Shown piece after piece: positions 26,024-39,600 of a DNA stretch of 64,000 nt. Origin of the DNA: Todiramphus chloris collaris (taxonomy: Eukaryota > Chordata > Aves > Coraciiformes > Alcedinidae); NCBI GenBank assembly GCA_025345505.1, contig JANVCC010000018.1, positions 57,020,570-57,084,569 of the forward strand, in the 5' to 3' direction. The translations under genes were made by a program, and so were the position numbers. The notes beneath the pieces were generated by a model. The model saw only the letters and a program-made list of their open reading frames with translations, searched no databases and was not told the origin of the DNA. Position 1 is the first letter of the stretch. Each line of letters starts with the position of its first letter.

Positions 26024-28639
26024 TGCACAAGTCCTGACAGTTTTGTCTGTCCTAAAAGAAGACTACATGAGAGACATGACTGCAAAATGGAGACGTGTTG
26101 TGCACTTCTCCACTTCTCCTGACTCAGCAGGAGCAGCCAACATCTGCAATTAGCAAAACCTCATGAAAAGAAGAGGAGCAACCAGTGAAGGCTGCACAGC
26201 ATGGTATAGTGCTGAAGTTTACCAAGTTACAAGCCTGGAATGAGCATATGAGCTAAAGGCAAATTTGTGTTGACAGCAAAAACCAAAGAGAAAGCATCAT
26301 GGAACTTCCTGAGATGCAGCAGAAATGGGGCTTCACAAGCACCGAGCTCTCTGGCATGGTAGGATAGGGGATGCTGAGCATGGGAAATGCCCACTCCTTC
26401 CAACTGTGCTCAGGAGATCCAGGCTTTGTAGGGTAAGTATGTTCACGATGAAGGCCACATGATTCATGTAATTGGTTATAAATGTAAATCATGTAAAATC
26501 ATGTAAATGATTCCCAATGGAAATGAACTCAAATATCAATCAACTGCTCTAGCTGGACATTTCTTATTACACCTCCCATCTGCTGGCCACCAACAGAAAG
26601 AAAGCTAAGAAAGTAAATCCACAGCATTTTTAAATTGCAGTTGTTTTGCTCAGAACTGCCTTCAAAGCACAGTACAATCAAAGGCTAGACTTTCATTTGC
26701 ATGTCACTATTTTTGCCATTCACAAACCAGGTCAGGAAATGCACTGTTTCAGACCAAAAGTTGGCCGTTTTCTTCTGAGGCTTTTGTCCCAAAGGGGGAG
26801 CCTAGGATGATTTACCTGAGACTGCCAGCATTGCTGCTCTTACCCCTGTGTTTCCAGACCTTTCTGGTGGCTGTCAGAGGCTGTACAAAAGCCGTGTCTG
26901 TACCTTGGCCTGCTAGGGAAGAATTCATTTGCTTTTGATGGGTTAATGTGCCGAGGATTTAACATGCCAAACTGATCAGCAGCGGGTTCCACAGACCCCA
27001 GAGTCATTACAGCAAGGGGACAGGACACAGCTGGGAAGAAAAAAAAGGAGAGAAGTCAGGACAGCCAGCAAGTGGGCTCTCAAGTGGCCTAAATTAATCT
27101 AAGTACCTAGGGGGTTGGAATTCTTCACAGTTAGTGTTTATTTCTATTTTAGTCTAAAAGGACAGTCTAGATAAACAGTCCCTCGAATGCTCCTCCAAGT
27201 CTGACCTGCCTGGGGTTTCATGTGCAGTTACACAGATCTGATTTCACACTGTCATCAAAGGGGCAAGGCTGGCCCTGCTGCACATGTGCAAAGCCTCTCT
27301 TGCCCTGGAACCAGCAGGAGTGTGGACTCATGGCAAACGGAGTCAGGGAGCATCTCAGATTGAACATGAGTGTTTATTTTTTCTCTGGGTCAGTTTTCAG
27401 CTGGAACTCTCCCTGGCTCCTGCCTGCCAGGTACAGGCACAAGCGTTAGCACTGGGAATAACGTGTGGCTGGGAGTAAAGTCCCCTTTGTCAGCACACAC
27501 TGCAGTTTGATGAAGCAGCATCGCTTGATGCTGATGGCATTGCAGCGTGACAGTCGTGTGAACCATCTTGGGTTGTATGTGCCTGAGCTGAGTGCGTGCA
27601 TATGTACGCGTGACCATGTCCATGTGTGGGTCCTCTCTCATAGACAGAGCTGTCTTCACAGGCATAGAAACTGGTACACACATGATTTTTGTCCTGACTT
27701 GGCAAGGCTTCCCCATCTTGCTGCCATTAGTGCATTTTTTCCTCTCAGTGGTCCAGCCCCAGAGACCACCCTCAGCTCTTCATGGGATATGTTTGGCAGC
27801 TACAAGGGTTTGCATGCCAATTGGATTATATTTTATAGATCAGCAGCCGTGCCTGGAACAAGGTCTGATATTTTGGCTTCCTTTTGTAGTGACCTTCTCT
27901 TTTGTTCAACCACTGCATGCTCTGATGCCCATCAGACTGTCAGGTGCCAGGGAATCATCAGCAGGATAGAATTCCTCCAAGGATGTATTTGCCCTTTCCA
28001 CATGAGTTCAGGCACTGCAAGGAGGTTCATGAGGAGCAGATTATGAACAATTCAGCTCTTGTTGGACAATGTCTTCTGTGTCAAGCAGTGGGCCAGCAGG
28101 AGCTTCTGGGTTTGACAGCTTTGGCTTGTCTGAGTTAACAGTCATGCAGTCAATGCAACTCTGGGCCATAAAAAACAATGAGAGCTCTTGTCATCCCTTG
28201 GAGTTGATATATGTCCTTTGGCTAGTGGCCTTGAGAATGTTTCTGTGTTTGTACAGATCCTGCCCTTGCTGTACAGCAATCCGGGTGTGTTCTTTAGCAC
28301 AGTCTTATGCTGCTATAGGCCACCTTTTGACACAAAGTAGTGCTTAAGATCAAACTCATATCCCATACCATGTGGACCAAAAGATAGTGCCTATTTTTTC
28401 ACAAACCACAAGACGCTGCTAGCATCAAACCGTTCCCTGCAGATACAACAGGTGATATTCTTTTACATGGGTCTGCAGACTGCTCAACATGACTTCATGG
28501 ACCACATGCAGTGAGGAGTGGGACTCACATGTTCCCCTGGGACCCACAGGAATCTGACATGAGATGATTCATCCTGCAGCCCCTCCTGTGCTTTGTCTTG
28601 TGCATTGGGAATGACATGCATTCTTTTCTCTGGATAAGA
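26024..28639. other. Intergenic, nothing recognised
   Basis: GC is slightly higher from 27.2 to 28.3 kb, with overlapping open frames (the longest is 193 codons at 27465-28046) on both strands. None has a recognisable domain. Confidence 0.45.
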
Positions 28640-29366
28640 GTGTCTGGAAAGCTGTCCATCAGAAAGGGTTCTGGGGGTACTGATTGACAAGAGGCTGAAC
28701 ATGAACCAGCAGTATGCCCAGGTAGCCAAGAAGGACAACAGCTTCCTGGCTTGTATTAGAAATAGTGTGGCCAGCAGGACGAGGGAAGGGATTGTCCCTC
28801 TGTACTCTCAGCATTGCTGAGGCCACACCTTGAGTACTGTGTTCAGTTTTGGGCATATCTCAATACAAGAAAGACAAGAATGACATTGAGGTTCTGGAGC
28901 AGGTCCAGAGAAGAGCAACTAAGCTGGTGAAGGGCCTGAAGAACAAGTCCTATAAGGAGTGGCTGAGGGAGCTGGAGCTATTTAGTCTGAAGAAAGGGAG
29001 GCTGAGGGGAGACCACCTTGCTCTCTACAGCTACCTGAAAGGATGATATAGAGAGGTAGGCACTGGTGTCTTCTCACAAGTAACTAGTGACAGAACACAA
29101 GTGAGTGGCCTCAAGCTGCATTAGGGGAGTTCTAAACTTGACACTAGGAAAAATATTTTCACTGAAAGTGTTGTCAGGCATTGGAACAGGATGTCCAGGG
29201 AGGTGGTTGTGTCAGTACCCCTGGATGTGTTCAAAAGCCATAGAGGTGTGGTGGTTGGGGATATGGCTTAGTGGTGGACTTGATAGAGAACGGTTAAAGG
29301 TTGGATTTGATGATCTTAAAGGTCTTTTCCAACCTTGATGATTCTATGATTCTATGACTCTATGAA
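28640..29366 (+). mobile_element. CR1 LINE 3' fragment, sense orientation
   Basis: The only plus-strand CR1 in the window. It begins near GTCTGGAAAGCTGTCCATCA, passes GAACATGAACCAGCAGTATG, then CAGGTCCAGAGAAGAGCAAC and CAGGCATTGGAACAGGATGT, and ends with the tail ATTCTATGATTCTATGACTC. The translated part around 28849-29046 ([19 protein letters not shown]...) is the C-terminal end of CR1 ORF2. It is 5'-truncated, with a small insertion near 28.86 kb. Confidence 0.93.
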
Positions 29367-30043
29367 ATATATTTTGCTTTCACCCTTAAATACCTGAACA
29401 GCTAAGAGCTGATAATAGACCATGGTCACTGAACGTGTGGGATGAAAGCTTCTGCAGGGAGGAAGCAGGAGCACTGCTCTATGGTCCTGCTCACAGGTGT
29501 CACTGAGGCCACAGAGGACTCAGAGTATGACAAGCACATCACTGATCAACATGACTGCCTTTGGCAGATGTTACACAGTGCAGAAAGCGTGAAAGGCCTT
29601 GAAATAGGTGTAAATTCTGTATCAACTTCACTGGTGCTTTTACTGCTTATGTTGCTCTAAATAACACCCAGGCCCAAAATATCCAAGTTAATATATCATA
29701 GCAAGAGAATTTCATGTTGTGTCATACCATGAAGGACAAATGAAATATCTAGTCCTGCAAAAATATTTAGTACCTTCAGAAGACTCTCAAACAGCCCTCG
29801 GTGGCTATTTATAGCAGGTGCACATTTCTCTGTGGTGTTCTGAGGTCCAGGATCTGCTGTAGCAGAAGGATGCACAACCTGGAGCAAACTGTATTTGCTC
29901 ATGACTAGTAAAAACCAGTTTATTATAGGTCTTCTTCCATTACTGTTTTTTACTCACTTTTAAACTATATTCACTTTCTCTGCCAGAAGAGTAAAAAATT
30001 AATTTCCGCAGAAATAGAGACACATTCCCCGTCCCCCCAGGAG
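29367..30043. other. Intergenic, nothing recognised
   Basis: Unique DNA between the plus-strand CR1 and the ERVK-type LTR. Confidence 0.5.
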
Positions 30044-30673
30044 TGAATCACTCCATCTTAACTCTGTATAGCTCTGCTGATACACAGAAAAACTCCACTA
30101 CTGAATAAGTAGTAAAGTAGGTATATTTATTCCAGCGCTGGGACTCATGGGGGATAATTCCTCCAAAGTCATGCGTGCCCCCCGCTGCTTTCAGCTTAGT
30201 ATATGTTGGGTTACGTGTTCCATATTCATTAAGTTTCACAATAGGCCTATACATATTCATTACCTAGCCCCACCCAGCCTCTCTTCATATTATAATGAAC
30301 CCCAAAGTCATTTGCATCTGCATTGCGCTTGGCTTGCGCAGTGTCCTCATAGGTAGGGGTCCCTGGGATGAAGTAAGAGTCTTCCTCAGATGAAGTAAAG
30401 AGTCTTCCTCGTTCTAAACTTTTCACCTCACTTTTCTGCGCATGCTCTTTATGTCCCTGGGCCGAGTTCAAACCTCAAGGCTGGTTTAGGCTTGTTTATG
30501 TTGTTTTCAGGTTCGAGAACAAGGACCTGGTTCGAGGCTCTCCCTGTTATCAGTAACTCCTTAGTCCCTCATCCTGCTTTGGTAGACATAACAGATGTTG
30601 AGCTAGCTGTGCATTGCCCTTGGAACATATCTTCCCAGTAAATCATTTAGTCTCTGTCTCCCCCCCCGATTCA
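30044..30673 (-). mobile_element. Solo LTR, avian ERVK-type (fossil)
   Basis: The edges form a short inverted repeat, TGAATC at the left and GATTCA at the right, giving 630 bases with TG...CA ends. On the minus strand a CATAAA lies near 30453 and an AATAAA at 30131-30126, inside AGCGCTGGAATAAATATACC, a form typical of avian ERVK LTRs. No viral genes lie beside it, so it is a solo LTR from recombination between two LTRs. No target-site duplication was visible. Confidence 0.78.
30367..30410 (+). repeat. 22-base direct repeat in the ERVK-type LTR
   Basis: Two adjacent copies of GATGAAGTAA-GAGTCTTCCT, each about 22 bases, differ by one extra A. They lie in the U3 part, upstream of the probable TATA region on the minus strand, where duplicated enhancer units are common in LTRs. 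Confidence 0.8.
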
Positions 30674-33600
30674 CTGCTAGGGTGCAAGCAGGGACGAAAT
30701 AAAGATTATATTGGAGTACCAGAATGTGAAAGAATTGTCATGAGCATTTCCAGTAATGCGCTTTTTTTCTTCTTTTTCAGTTGAATTCTCCCTTTGCTAT
30801 CACCTTTTGCATCCTTTGGCTCCAGTTCAGTGAACTACTTGGGCACAGGTTTTACTTCAGGCAGTTAATCACATGCTAATGTGCCTTGCTCAGTTGTGAG
30901 CCTGATTATTAACTACTTGCTTCATATAATGAAGGAGGGCATTGTATGATAATAAGCATCTGCTAACCTCACCTTTGGGACTCTATGAGATTGCTCCAAA
31001 CATTAGGCCGAATGGACTTGTTCAAGAGTGTTACAGTTACTGTTTCCCCTGGGAACACATCATGCTGTCATAGAGTCACTCTCATTTCTGAGATGGTAGT
31101 TTTCTGTGCCCTCTGTAAATCAGAGGCTTTATGTGATATTGCACTATTGCTACTCTCCAGCAACAGCTTTGAACTAACAGCCATCACTAAGTTGAACCTT
31201 CCATGGCATTCAATGCAAAGGGTAGGAAGATTATTTTGTCGGCACATGAGTTTCTCTCTAGTCATGCAAGCAGTTGCACTGCATTAGCCTAAAGGTACTT
31301 TCCTGCTTATGTGCCTGTTAATACCTACCTACTTTGGCTGGCTACAGCTTAAAGTGAATTGGGTCTGGCAGAGCACAAGTCTTGCTTCCAACTGCAAGCC
31401 TCTTTAAGGAAGGCTTTCCTGGGACTGGAGATTCATGGAGGGAATGTAGGGAAAGCTACAGAGCTGGGCACAGAGCCACTTTTGCAGGGAGAAAAGACTC
31501 ATGTAGTGCCATCTGCTCTGTAAATGTTTTTGGCAGTGTAAACATACATACCATGTCTTCAATGTGTAGCATGCCCCATACAGAGAAAGCTAACATCCCT
31601 TGCTAAATCACACCCCATTTCACTCTGCTTGGAGAGGTTCTTACAGAATTGCTAAAGGCAAAATTCTCTGAATGACTTTAGCCCCTGTCTTTTTTGACAG
31701 ACCTGAGTTAGTATGCTAACAGGAATGAGTGTTTAGTGCTCTGTTCATGATTGTGCAATGAGGATGGAAAAGCTGTAATGACTGTTCCATGATGCAGGCA
31801 CTATAAATAGAGTGTATGGAAAAGGAGACTCTCTAATGCATTATGTTCTAATCAATAACAACAATCTGATTCCAATTATATTTTATTGTCTCTGAGAAAA
31901 GTATTTACATTGCAGAATTGCTGTGACTCACAGCAGTGGTTTAGTTAGGAGTCAGATTCAATTAGGAATATTTCAGACTAACAGCTATTGTTTTCTGCAC
32001 TCTGGCGCTGTACCATTCACAAGACTTGCTGCAGTTATTATGTAATCCCCTCACTGAACTCACACTACTTACATATATGGCTGCCTTCACAAGACCATTA
32101 TCTAAGGTCATATGAACTAAAAAGTTCATAACCCAGCTGGATGGAAATCCCAACAAACCTAAGAATTCTTTGGGTGGAGAAGTCTAGAGAGCCCAAGTGC
32201 GTATGATCTTTTAAGTTCTTTCAAATTAAGTAAACAAAAGATAGAAGAAAAGTAAAAGGGAAGAGGAAGATGACAGGTCAAAATGATTTGCCCAAAGCTG
32301 CACAGCAGATTGGGCACAATCCAATCCCCACACAGAATGGCAGGGAAAGAAAAAACTTCCAGGTTTCCTAACCTTGCATTGTTAGGTCCGACTGCAGTCC
32401 TTGGGTACCATGTTTTATTTTCATAACGGTCTGAGCTATGTTGCATTACCTTGTATCTATGGCAGACTAGCAGCTGGTACACAGAGGATTACCAGTGTTA
32501 CGTCTTAGGTGGCACATGGCAATTAACCACCAGTTTAGTCATGTGGAAGAGACCTCATATGTCTACATGAACTTGAGGAAACCTGTCACAGAACATGATC
32601 AACCTGAAGACTTCAAATACTCAGAACATCAGTAAATAAAATCCAAATATGGTGTACTAACATTTAATGAGAACTGGACTAGGAGAAGCACGTAATTTCA
32701 TCTTTCAACCATCTTCCATGAAGTGATGTGGAACACTGGGAAAAGTGCATGCTTTATCTTTCTTCCCTAACAGATTTTAAAGCTTGGCTAATGCTTAATA
32801 AAAAATAATTTAAATTATATGCTGCAATATATTAAGTACAATGATAATTATTATAATTTCATATATCTATTTTCCATAGTGGCATTTACATCCCCAGTTT
32901 CTTCGGAGCACTTAACACTTTCTGACAGCCAGTGAGGATGACTTAGGAGGTGGAAAGCAGGGAGACAGAATGCATTTGATGTTACAGGAGAGAATTCACA
33001 TCTACATGGAGGTTGCCTTCAGCAACTAATAGTATAAAGTTTCTTTTGTCTCCCTAAATGGCAAATTTTAAGATACTGCTTGTGCTTTCTTGCTTCTTTT
33101 CAACTGCCAGGCAATAAGAGGAACATGGAGAGAGAAACTGAGAGGCAGTGAGACTCAAAGGTAACAATCAAGAGCGAAATAGAAGGTAGCTTCAGAGATA
33201 AACCAAACAGTTTCACTTGTCTCTTGGGCAGAGTAACCGTTTGGTGAGAGGAAACTCACTGCTGTCAGTGAGTTACAGACATCAGAAGCCAGGACCTGAA
33301 AATATCCAGTAGTACATTACTGGCAGGCTGGATCCCCAAATTGCTTTGCCTTTGAGAAAGGTGAGGTTGGCTTGCTCTTACTCTGCATGTCTTGACTCTC
33401 AAGATTATGGACTGTGACTGTGTCCTGGGGAGTTGCTAATATCTGGAATGCGATTTCCAGAGAAATGGTGCATTATTGGGATGGACATTTTGACAAAAGC
33501 TGTTTTTCCCCCCCCTTTGTAAAGTCTTGGTAGTACTCAAGTACCCACAGCAAGCACGGGCACCAAGTTGCACTTTTACTAAGGATGTCCAGTGCTTATT

Positions 33601-36600
33601 TTGACATAAAATGTGAATTCACTTTACCAAATCACTACTTGCCCAGTGTCCTGTGGTTCTAACATGCCACATAAGCATCAGGTGTGTTAAACTGTCATGG
33701 TCAATTGGTGACATCCTTCTCCTCCACTGCTGGCAATGCTTTCCAGTTTCAGGGGCAGTACTAAGGCCCATAGGGACAGAATGACCACAGCTGCATAAAT
33801 ACCATCACCAGGGCAAATGTGTCAGCACACAATGTTAGGAGGTGGCCACACCTGATACTTTCAATACCAGACGATAGTTAGTACCTCTGCTATGACCTAG
33901 TAATTCAGAAATGAGTTGTTGATTATCTCTTGAACTTGGTGACTCTATGAACTCATGCAGAAGAAGATTTATCTCATTTTGCAGCAAAATGTCTTTGAAT
34001 ATTTGCCTGCACAGTTATAAGAAATGCAGGGTGTAGGATGCCTCTTGGTGTGATAAATTGCACTGAAATATTTGTAAATGTACTAGTTACACTTATTTTG
34101 GTTATAACATTTTCAGAGATAGTTTCTATCTGATTCTGCCTACAGTAGGAACTTTCAGCACAAGGATAAACAATGCTTTTTTTGTCTCTCCATCTTGTCC
34201 ATTTAATGCTGTACACTGTTCATTCCCACAAGTTCTGATCAATGTGTGTTTGTATTTGTCTGGCACGAAGCAGTCCAAATCTCCCCTGGTGCCTCCAAGA
34301 AGCACTCAACTAGATTTGTATTTTTCACATTAAAATGCATGTCTCTTAGTATTCTGATGTTTCTAAACAATTATGCAGTGTACAATTACCCTCCTACTTC
34401 ATTTGCCTACCCTATTTTAAAGGACATATTTTTCTGAACCCTAGCTTGGCAGAATACTAAATACTCTCTGGTAATCTAAGAGAACAGTTCAGTTACTAAA
34501 ATGAAATGGTCCACTTAAACACTTCTTAAATGAAGCCAGGGGTCAGAAGCACTAAACAGGATCAAAGTCTAAGCAGTAGGTTTCTGTGTACCACATTTGC
34601 ATGCTTTGATTATTATCATATTCTGTAAAGGGAGAGAGGGTTGTATTTTACCAAACAAGAAAACTAGCAACTTTAATGAGACTGTACCATAAAAATTTCC
34701 TAACAGCATGTTTCAGAACAGGTCTAACTTTGTACCTGTTCAGGCTGAATTTGCATCCTTGCTTTTGGCTTGAATTTAGGCTCCTTTCAGCCATCGCTTG
34801 CCCCATGTCAGGTGGCTTTTCTAGGAAGAGCTAAGTGGATTCTTCCTAGGCAGGATCCAGGATCAACTCCTTTCCACCTGTGGTCTGTCATTACCAAAAG
34901 CAAAAGGGTCATGGGATGCTTTACAGATGAGTCAGGTGTGCTGGGAAAGCTGTTGTAGCGCAGGGGTCACATCAGAGAGCATTATCTGTCTCTCCTTGGA
35001 CCCATGTCCTGAGGAGCTCCCACTGGCAGGGTGAACTCAGGCTCATGGTTAGTCCAGGGGCTGGTCCTGAGCAGTTGTGCAAGCCTAGTCAGTGAACTTC
35101 TTATGGGGAGGACTAACTTTTACATATATATTTCAAGCATAGCTTTCAGATAGATTTTTCCCTATATAGTTTACTCTTTGTCTGACACTGAGGATCTTCT
35201 TGTATTTCTACTAGTCACTGGCAAAATTCCACGGACTTCAATTCAAGTTAAATTTGGCTGCAGAAGGAGACATGTCATTTAGTCTGTGTGGTGGTTTTTG
35301 GTCTCTCATTAGCATCTGCTGCCCACTGCTATACAAAACAAAATGACAAGTTTCTGAAAGGAGAGATTATTCTTTTGTATGTGTGTTTTCTAACCACATG
35401 AGTAACAAATATATATGGTAATTTCACTGACTGCAAGTGAATGTCTGAAGCTTCTTGAAAAATCATCTTTCAGAGGCACCATGTGGGTCTGCAGGGCTCA
35501 CTAACTGGGACCCAGGTGCTAATGCCATGACTAAGCTGTGTTGAAACGACTCAGAGACAACCACAAAGTAACCGTCAGTGGCTTAGCATCTCTCAGGTCA
35601 ATGTGTGCCACCAGCTCTACTTCATGGTGTGGATGTCCCCGTGGCATCTGTAATACTTGGTAGGAATTAATTCTGTGTCAGCACAGAGAACCACAAAAAA
35701 ACCCTCTGCCTGATTTGCAGCAGTCATGAACAGAGCTGATGTATGTGGGAATATAAAATGAAGGGAACGAGAACAGTATGAAATATGGTCTGTGTCATTT
35801 GATAATCCAGAGAGTTTCTTATTCAAAACTCACTGTTTACTCCTGCCTATTTTGAGAGAAGAGACTCGTATTAGAGCCAGTTCCAAAGCATAGTTAGAGG
35901 CAAGGCAAAATTCTGCTTAAAGGATGCTTGAAAAATTTGGGACCACTTTCTGAGACTGAATAAAAATGTTTGTATAAAAAGAAACAGGACTAAAAGCACA
36001 TAAAATAACCTAAGCTGAGAAAGTGAAGCAGGAATTTAAATTAATTCTCATAAAAGCAGGGGATGCATAAAAGAAAAGCAGGTTTAAAACTGTACATTTT
36101 CATCATATGCACAGCAAACTTGTGTTGACATTAAAGCAGGCACCTCTTAATGCAGAAATGCAAGTTATGTGTGCTTACAGCTTAAAAGTTTCCAGAGTTG
36201 TAACAGTACAAGCAAGCAGGGCCCAAGTCACAGTCTTAGCTGGTGGAGATGTGGCTATAATGGTGGCTGTGAGGGGCGTGGTTTCAATTTCCTTCTCTAC
36301 CCTGTAATCTTAGTTTGACCAGGGAGGGAGGAAAGACAATAAATAGTTCAGATGATGGAACTTAGTTTGGAAACCTGAATCCCATGAGATGTCTCTGGAA
36401 TTACACTGTTCAGTGCCTTTAAAACATGGGTCTCTCTGTGCCTCTGCTTTCCAGCTGCAAAGTGGGAACACTGTCATTGCACTCCATCAAAAAAATATGA
36501 AAGGGACAATCCATCAGTCTGCAAAGACACATATTCCTGGGACCAGGAATAGGAGAAATATTATGTTCAGAATAAATTAACTCTTGTTCCTAGTTATTTC

Positions 36601-36607
36601 CCACCCA

Positions 36608-36637
36608 CCCCCCCCCCCCCCCCCCCCCTTTTTTTTT
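36608..36637 (+). repeat. C21 run followed by T9
   Basis: Twenty-one C then nine T, flanked by CCCACCCA. Such runs are prone to replication slippage and to sequencing error. The complementary G run could form a quadruplex. Confidence 0.95.
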
Positions 36638-39600
36638 CCCTGTTGTCTGGTTGTGGGTTTTTCTCCTTTCTTCCTCAAAGCACAGGATACTGCTGACTGC
36701 TACCAAGGTCTATCTGGGCTTGCACTGCAGGAGCAGTCCTGCACCTGGAGGATGTTATTCTAATGCTGGAGAGTCAGGAGGCCAGAAGCAGTGCTTGATG
36801 AGTCTTGCCTGCAACTCAGCATTCCTCTTCTCTTCCTGTGTTCTTTTTAACTTCAGCAATTGAACCTATACCCATACTTTTTCTCTAGCATGGCCCTTCA
36901 ACAAAAAAGCATCAGGAAGTGTGGCAACAGTGACTTCAGAGTGAATCTAGGAACTAACTGTTGTCAACTCGTTGATCCCTTCCTTCCATACGCTGATAAC
37001 CATGTCCTGAAATGACAAGTCCCAGCATGCAATAACACATCTTCATCGAAATGGAAAATTGGTCGCCTAGTAATTCAAAGTCTTGGTAACAAAATATCTA
37101 TACATATGACTATGTGAGCAAATGTTATCTGATTTGGTATTGCTGCCCCTGTAAAATGTGTTTGAGGCATTTGGCATAGTACAATTCAGAAGTCAGCGTC
37201 TTCAGAGCACCAGAAAGCTACTAGATTCACACCAGAGGAAGAAAAAAGGGGATGCAGCACTTTTTGACTGCATTCTGCAGCGTATACTGATATATAAATC
37301 ACACAGAATATCAGAAGACACAGTTTGGCATTGTGTCGGACCATGCTTGAATAATCAGGTCAGTCTTATTTGTAGCTGTTCCAATCTCTTCTACAAATAC
37401 TAGCTTCCTTGTTTTATTCTGATTCACGCAGGCCCCACAACCATCTGCAATTTGGCAGCTTCTACTGAGTAAGAAAATGTCAGCAGGAGAGGGGAGGGGT
37501 GATTAAAGAGAAGAGACAGAAACTTTTCCAGCCACCAGCTTGCCTCCCTTTTCAGTGTGCTTTGTGTGAGCTCTGCTGGCAATACCTACAACTTCTTTCT
37601 TTCATTAGAACATCTGATTATACTAACTGTGCTCGCCCAGCACTTGAATAAAGACGTGTTTTTAACAGACATGAGTGCAATTAAATGTGAAAGTTGTATG
37701 GATCCAAGACCTTAATCAGGAGCAAGAGAACAAAGTATTGATGATTTGTAACCTGCAGCATGAAATCTGTTAAATCATACTGACAGCCAGAGACCAGTCT
37801 GGTTTTGAATCCAATATGCCTTATAGGGTAAATTCAGCAATATTTTAATAACTCTATCCATTACCTTGATAATAAGAAATTCTTTTGATGACATTCTGCA
37901 AGACTGTCAGCTGGCCTTTGGGATACACGCATTTTCTCAGACCTAGGACTAACACTTAGCAGTGTAACTGGGAGATATTTGTTAATCAAAGAAAATAATT
38001 CTCTTTGCATCTGTTTAGGTCCTTTTTTTCGTGGCTCTTTTCTCACAAATCCAATGATAGGAAACATTAGCTGAAAATTAATCTTAAACAGACAGGGGCA
38101 TGATCCAAGATAGAAAAGACTTCTAAAGATTTCAGTGGATTTTGTATTACTATTCCTTTAGCACCAAAAGTAAGTTCCTGTTGTCTCTGTGCTATTTTGC
38201 ACAAAGGGGATGAAAGCCAAGGCCCACAGAACCATGCAATGCCTCATTCATTCCTGTAGAAATAAGCAAGCACTGGGTGGCTATTTGAGAATCTCACACA
38301 GGGGATTGAGCAAGACCATCTAAGGCGTGTCCTCCCAGTGGATCAAATTGAACACAGATCTCCAAAATCCCAGTCGCATGATCCATCTTGCTGCTGTTTC
38401 TGTTCTTGGAATAAGCCCCTACAGATGAACAAGAACAGAAAACTAATAGTAAACATGCAGTTGTTAGACCAGAAATGTAGGTACAAGATCAACCTCTGTA
38501 GAATATACACTAATTTTGAAAAAAGACTCTTAAGATTGAAAATACATATTTACAAAATTACTTACCCAATTGCCACACAGTTTGCTGGCTGGAATAATCT
38601 TGACAGAGTTATCAAATTACTTGGGATAGTAAACAAATGTCTAAAAATTTCTTTCCTAATCTATGAAAATAACTAAAGACTGTACCCCGTACCTAAGCAG
38701 AACAAATGGTACCTCCTCTGTCTTCAGTGAAATCTAGAATTAATATAATATAGCTCTGAACTGCTTAATATGTTGATATTTCATCTTGGGATGGGGGAGA
38801 GACAGGGGGGTCTAAGAGTCCAAGGTCTCACGTGGAGAATCAGGATGCAAAACTCGGAAAACAGGTCTGCCTTCTTCTCTTTTCAGCATTCTAGCCAGAG
38901 ACCAGCCACTTACCCTTGGGTAGCCTGGTACAGATCACTAAGGACTGACTTTTACCCTCCATTTGGCTGTTCTGTCTTTGTCTATAAGAAATGAACATAT
39001 TGCCAGACTTCTTGCAGGGTGTGTACGGGAACACCTTATACGCTGTTTCAGGCCAGGCTAATGCATTATCAGATTCGACCAACTCTACTAGGGCAGTGGT
39101 GACAGAAAGACTTTGTACCAAAACAAGGGATGTTTAATAGCACAGCAACATCTTTGGATCCACTGTCCTGGGCAGGGAAAGCCTGCTTAGGCTGCAGTGA
39201 GCTGCCACAGCAATAGCAGGCTCATAGCAGCTACCCCCTTTCACCAGCTGCCCCTCCTCGCTTCACAGGAGGCACCAACCTTCATGGGAAGAATTGCTTG
39301 AATGAATCATACAAGTGTCTCACCCACTTCAATGCAAAACCAGCTAGGTTTTTCTCTTCCCCAGTATTAGGTGAGCCGATATCAACCTGAGTATTTGGCT
39401 TGTAAGGTGCTGGAGGCTTCACTCTTCCCCTCTATAAAGAGCAGAAAAAAAAGAGCATAGCACATCTTACACTGCTACAGTCATTTCTGCCCTGATATTC
39501 TGCTTCACTTCTCTCCTCACACTTCTCCCCAGAAAGTCAAGAGTTTCCTGATACTTCTTTTTCTGCTTCATTTTCTTTCACTGCAAAAATGGGAATGTTA

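Noticed and set aside
27465-28046. 193-codon open frame
   Set aside because: The translation is unlike any known protein, with frequent Cys/His/Ser and no domain. Other frames are open over the same DNA.
28849-29046. Open frame with a [13 protein letters not shown]-like sequence
   Set aside because: It is the C-terminal part of CR1 ORF2 in a truncated LINE, not a host gene.
30505-30535. GGTTCGAG motifs resembling a tRNA B box
   Set aside because: Two copies within the ERVK-type LTR, with no A box at the right distance and no cloverleaf.
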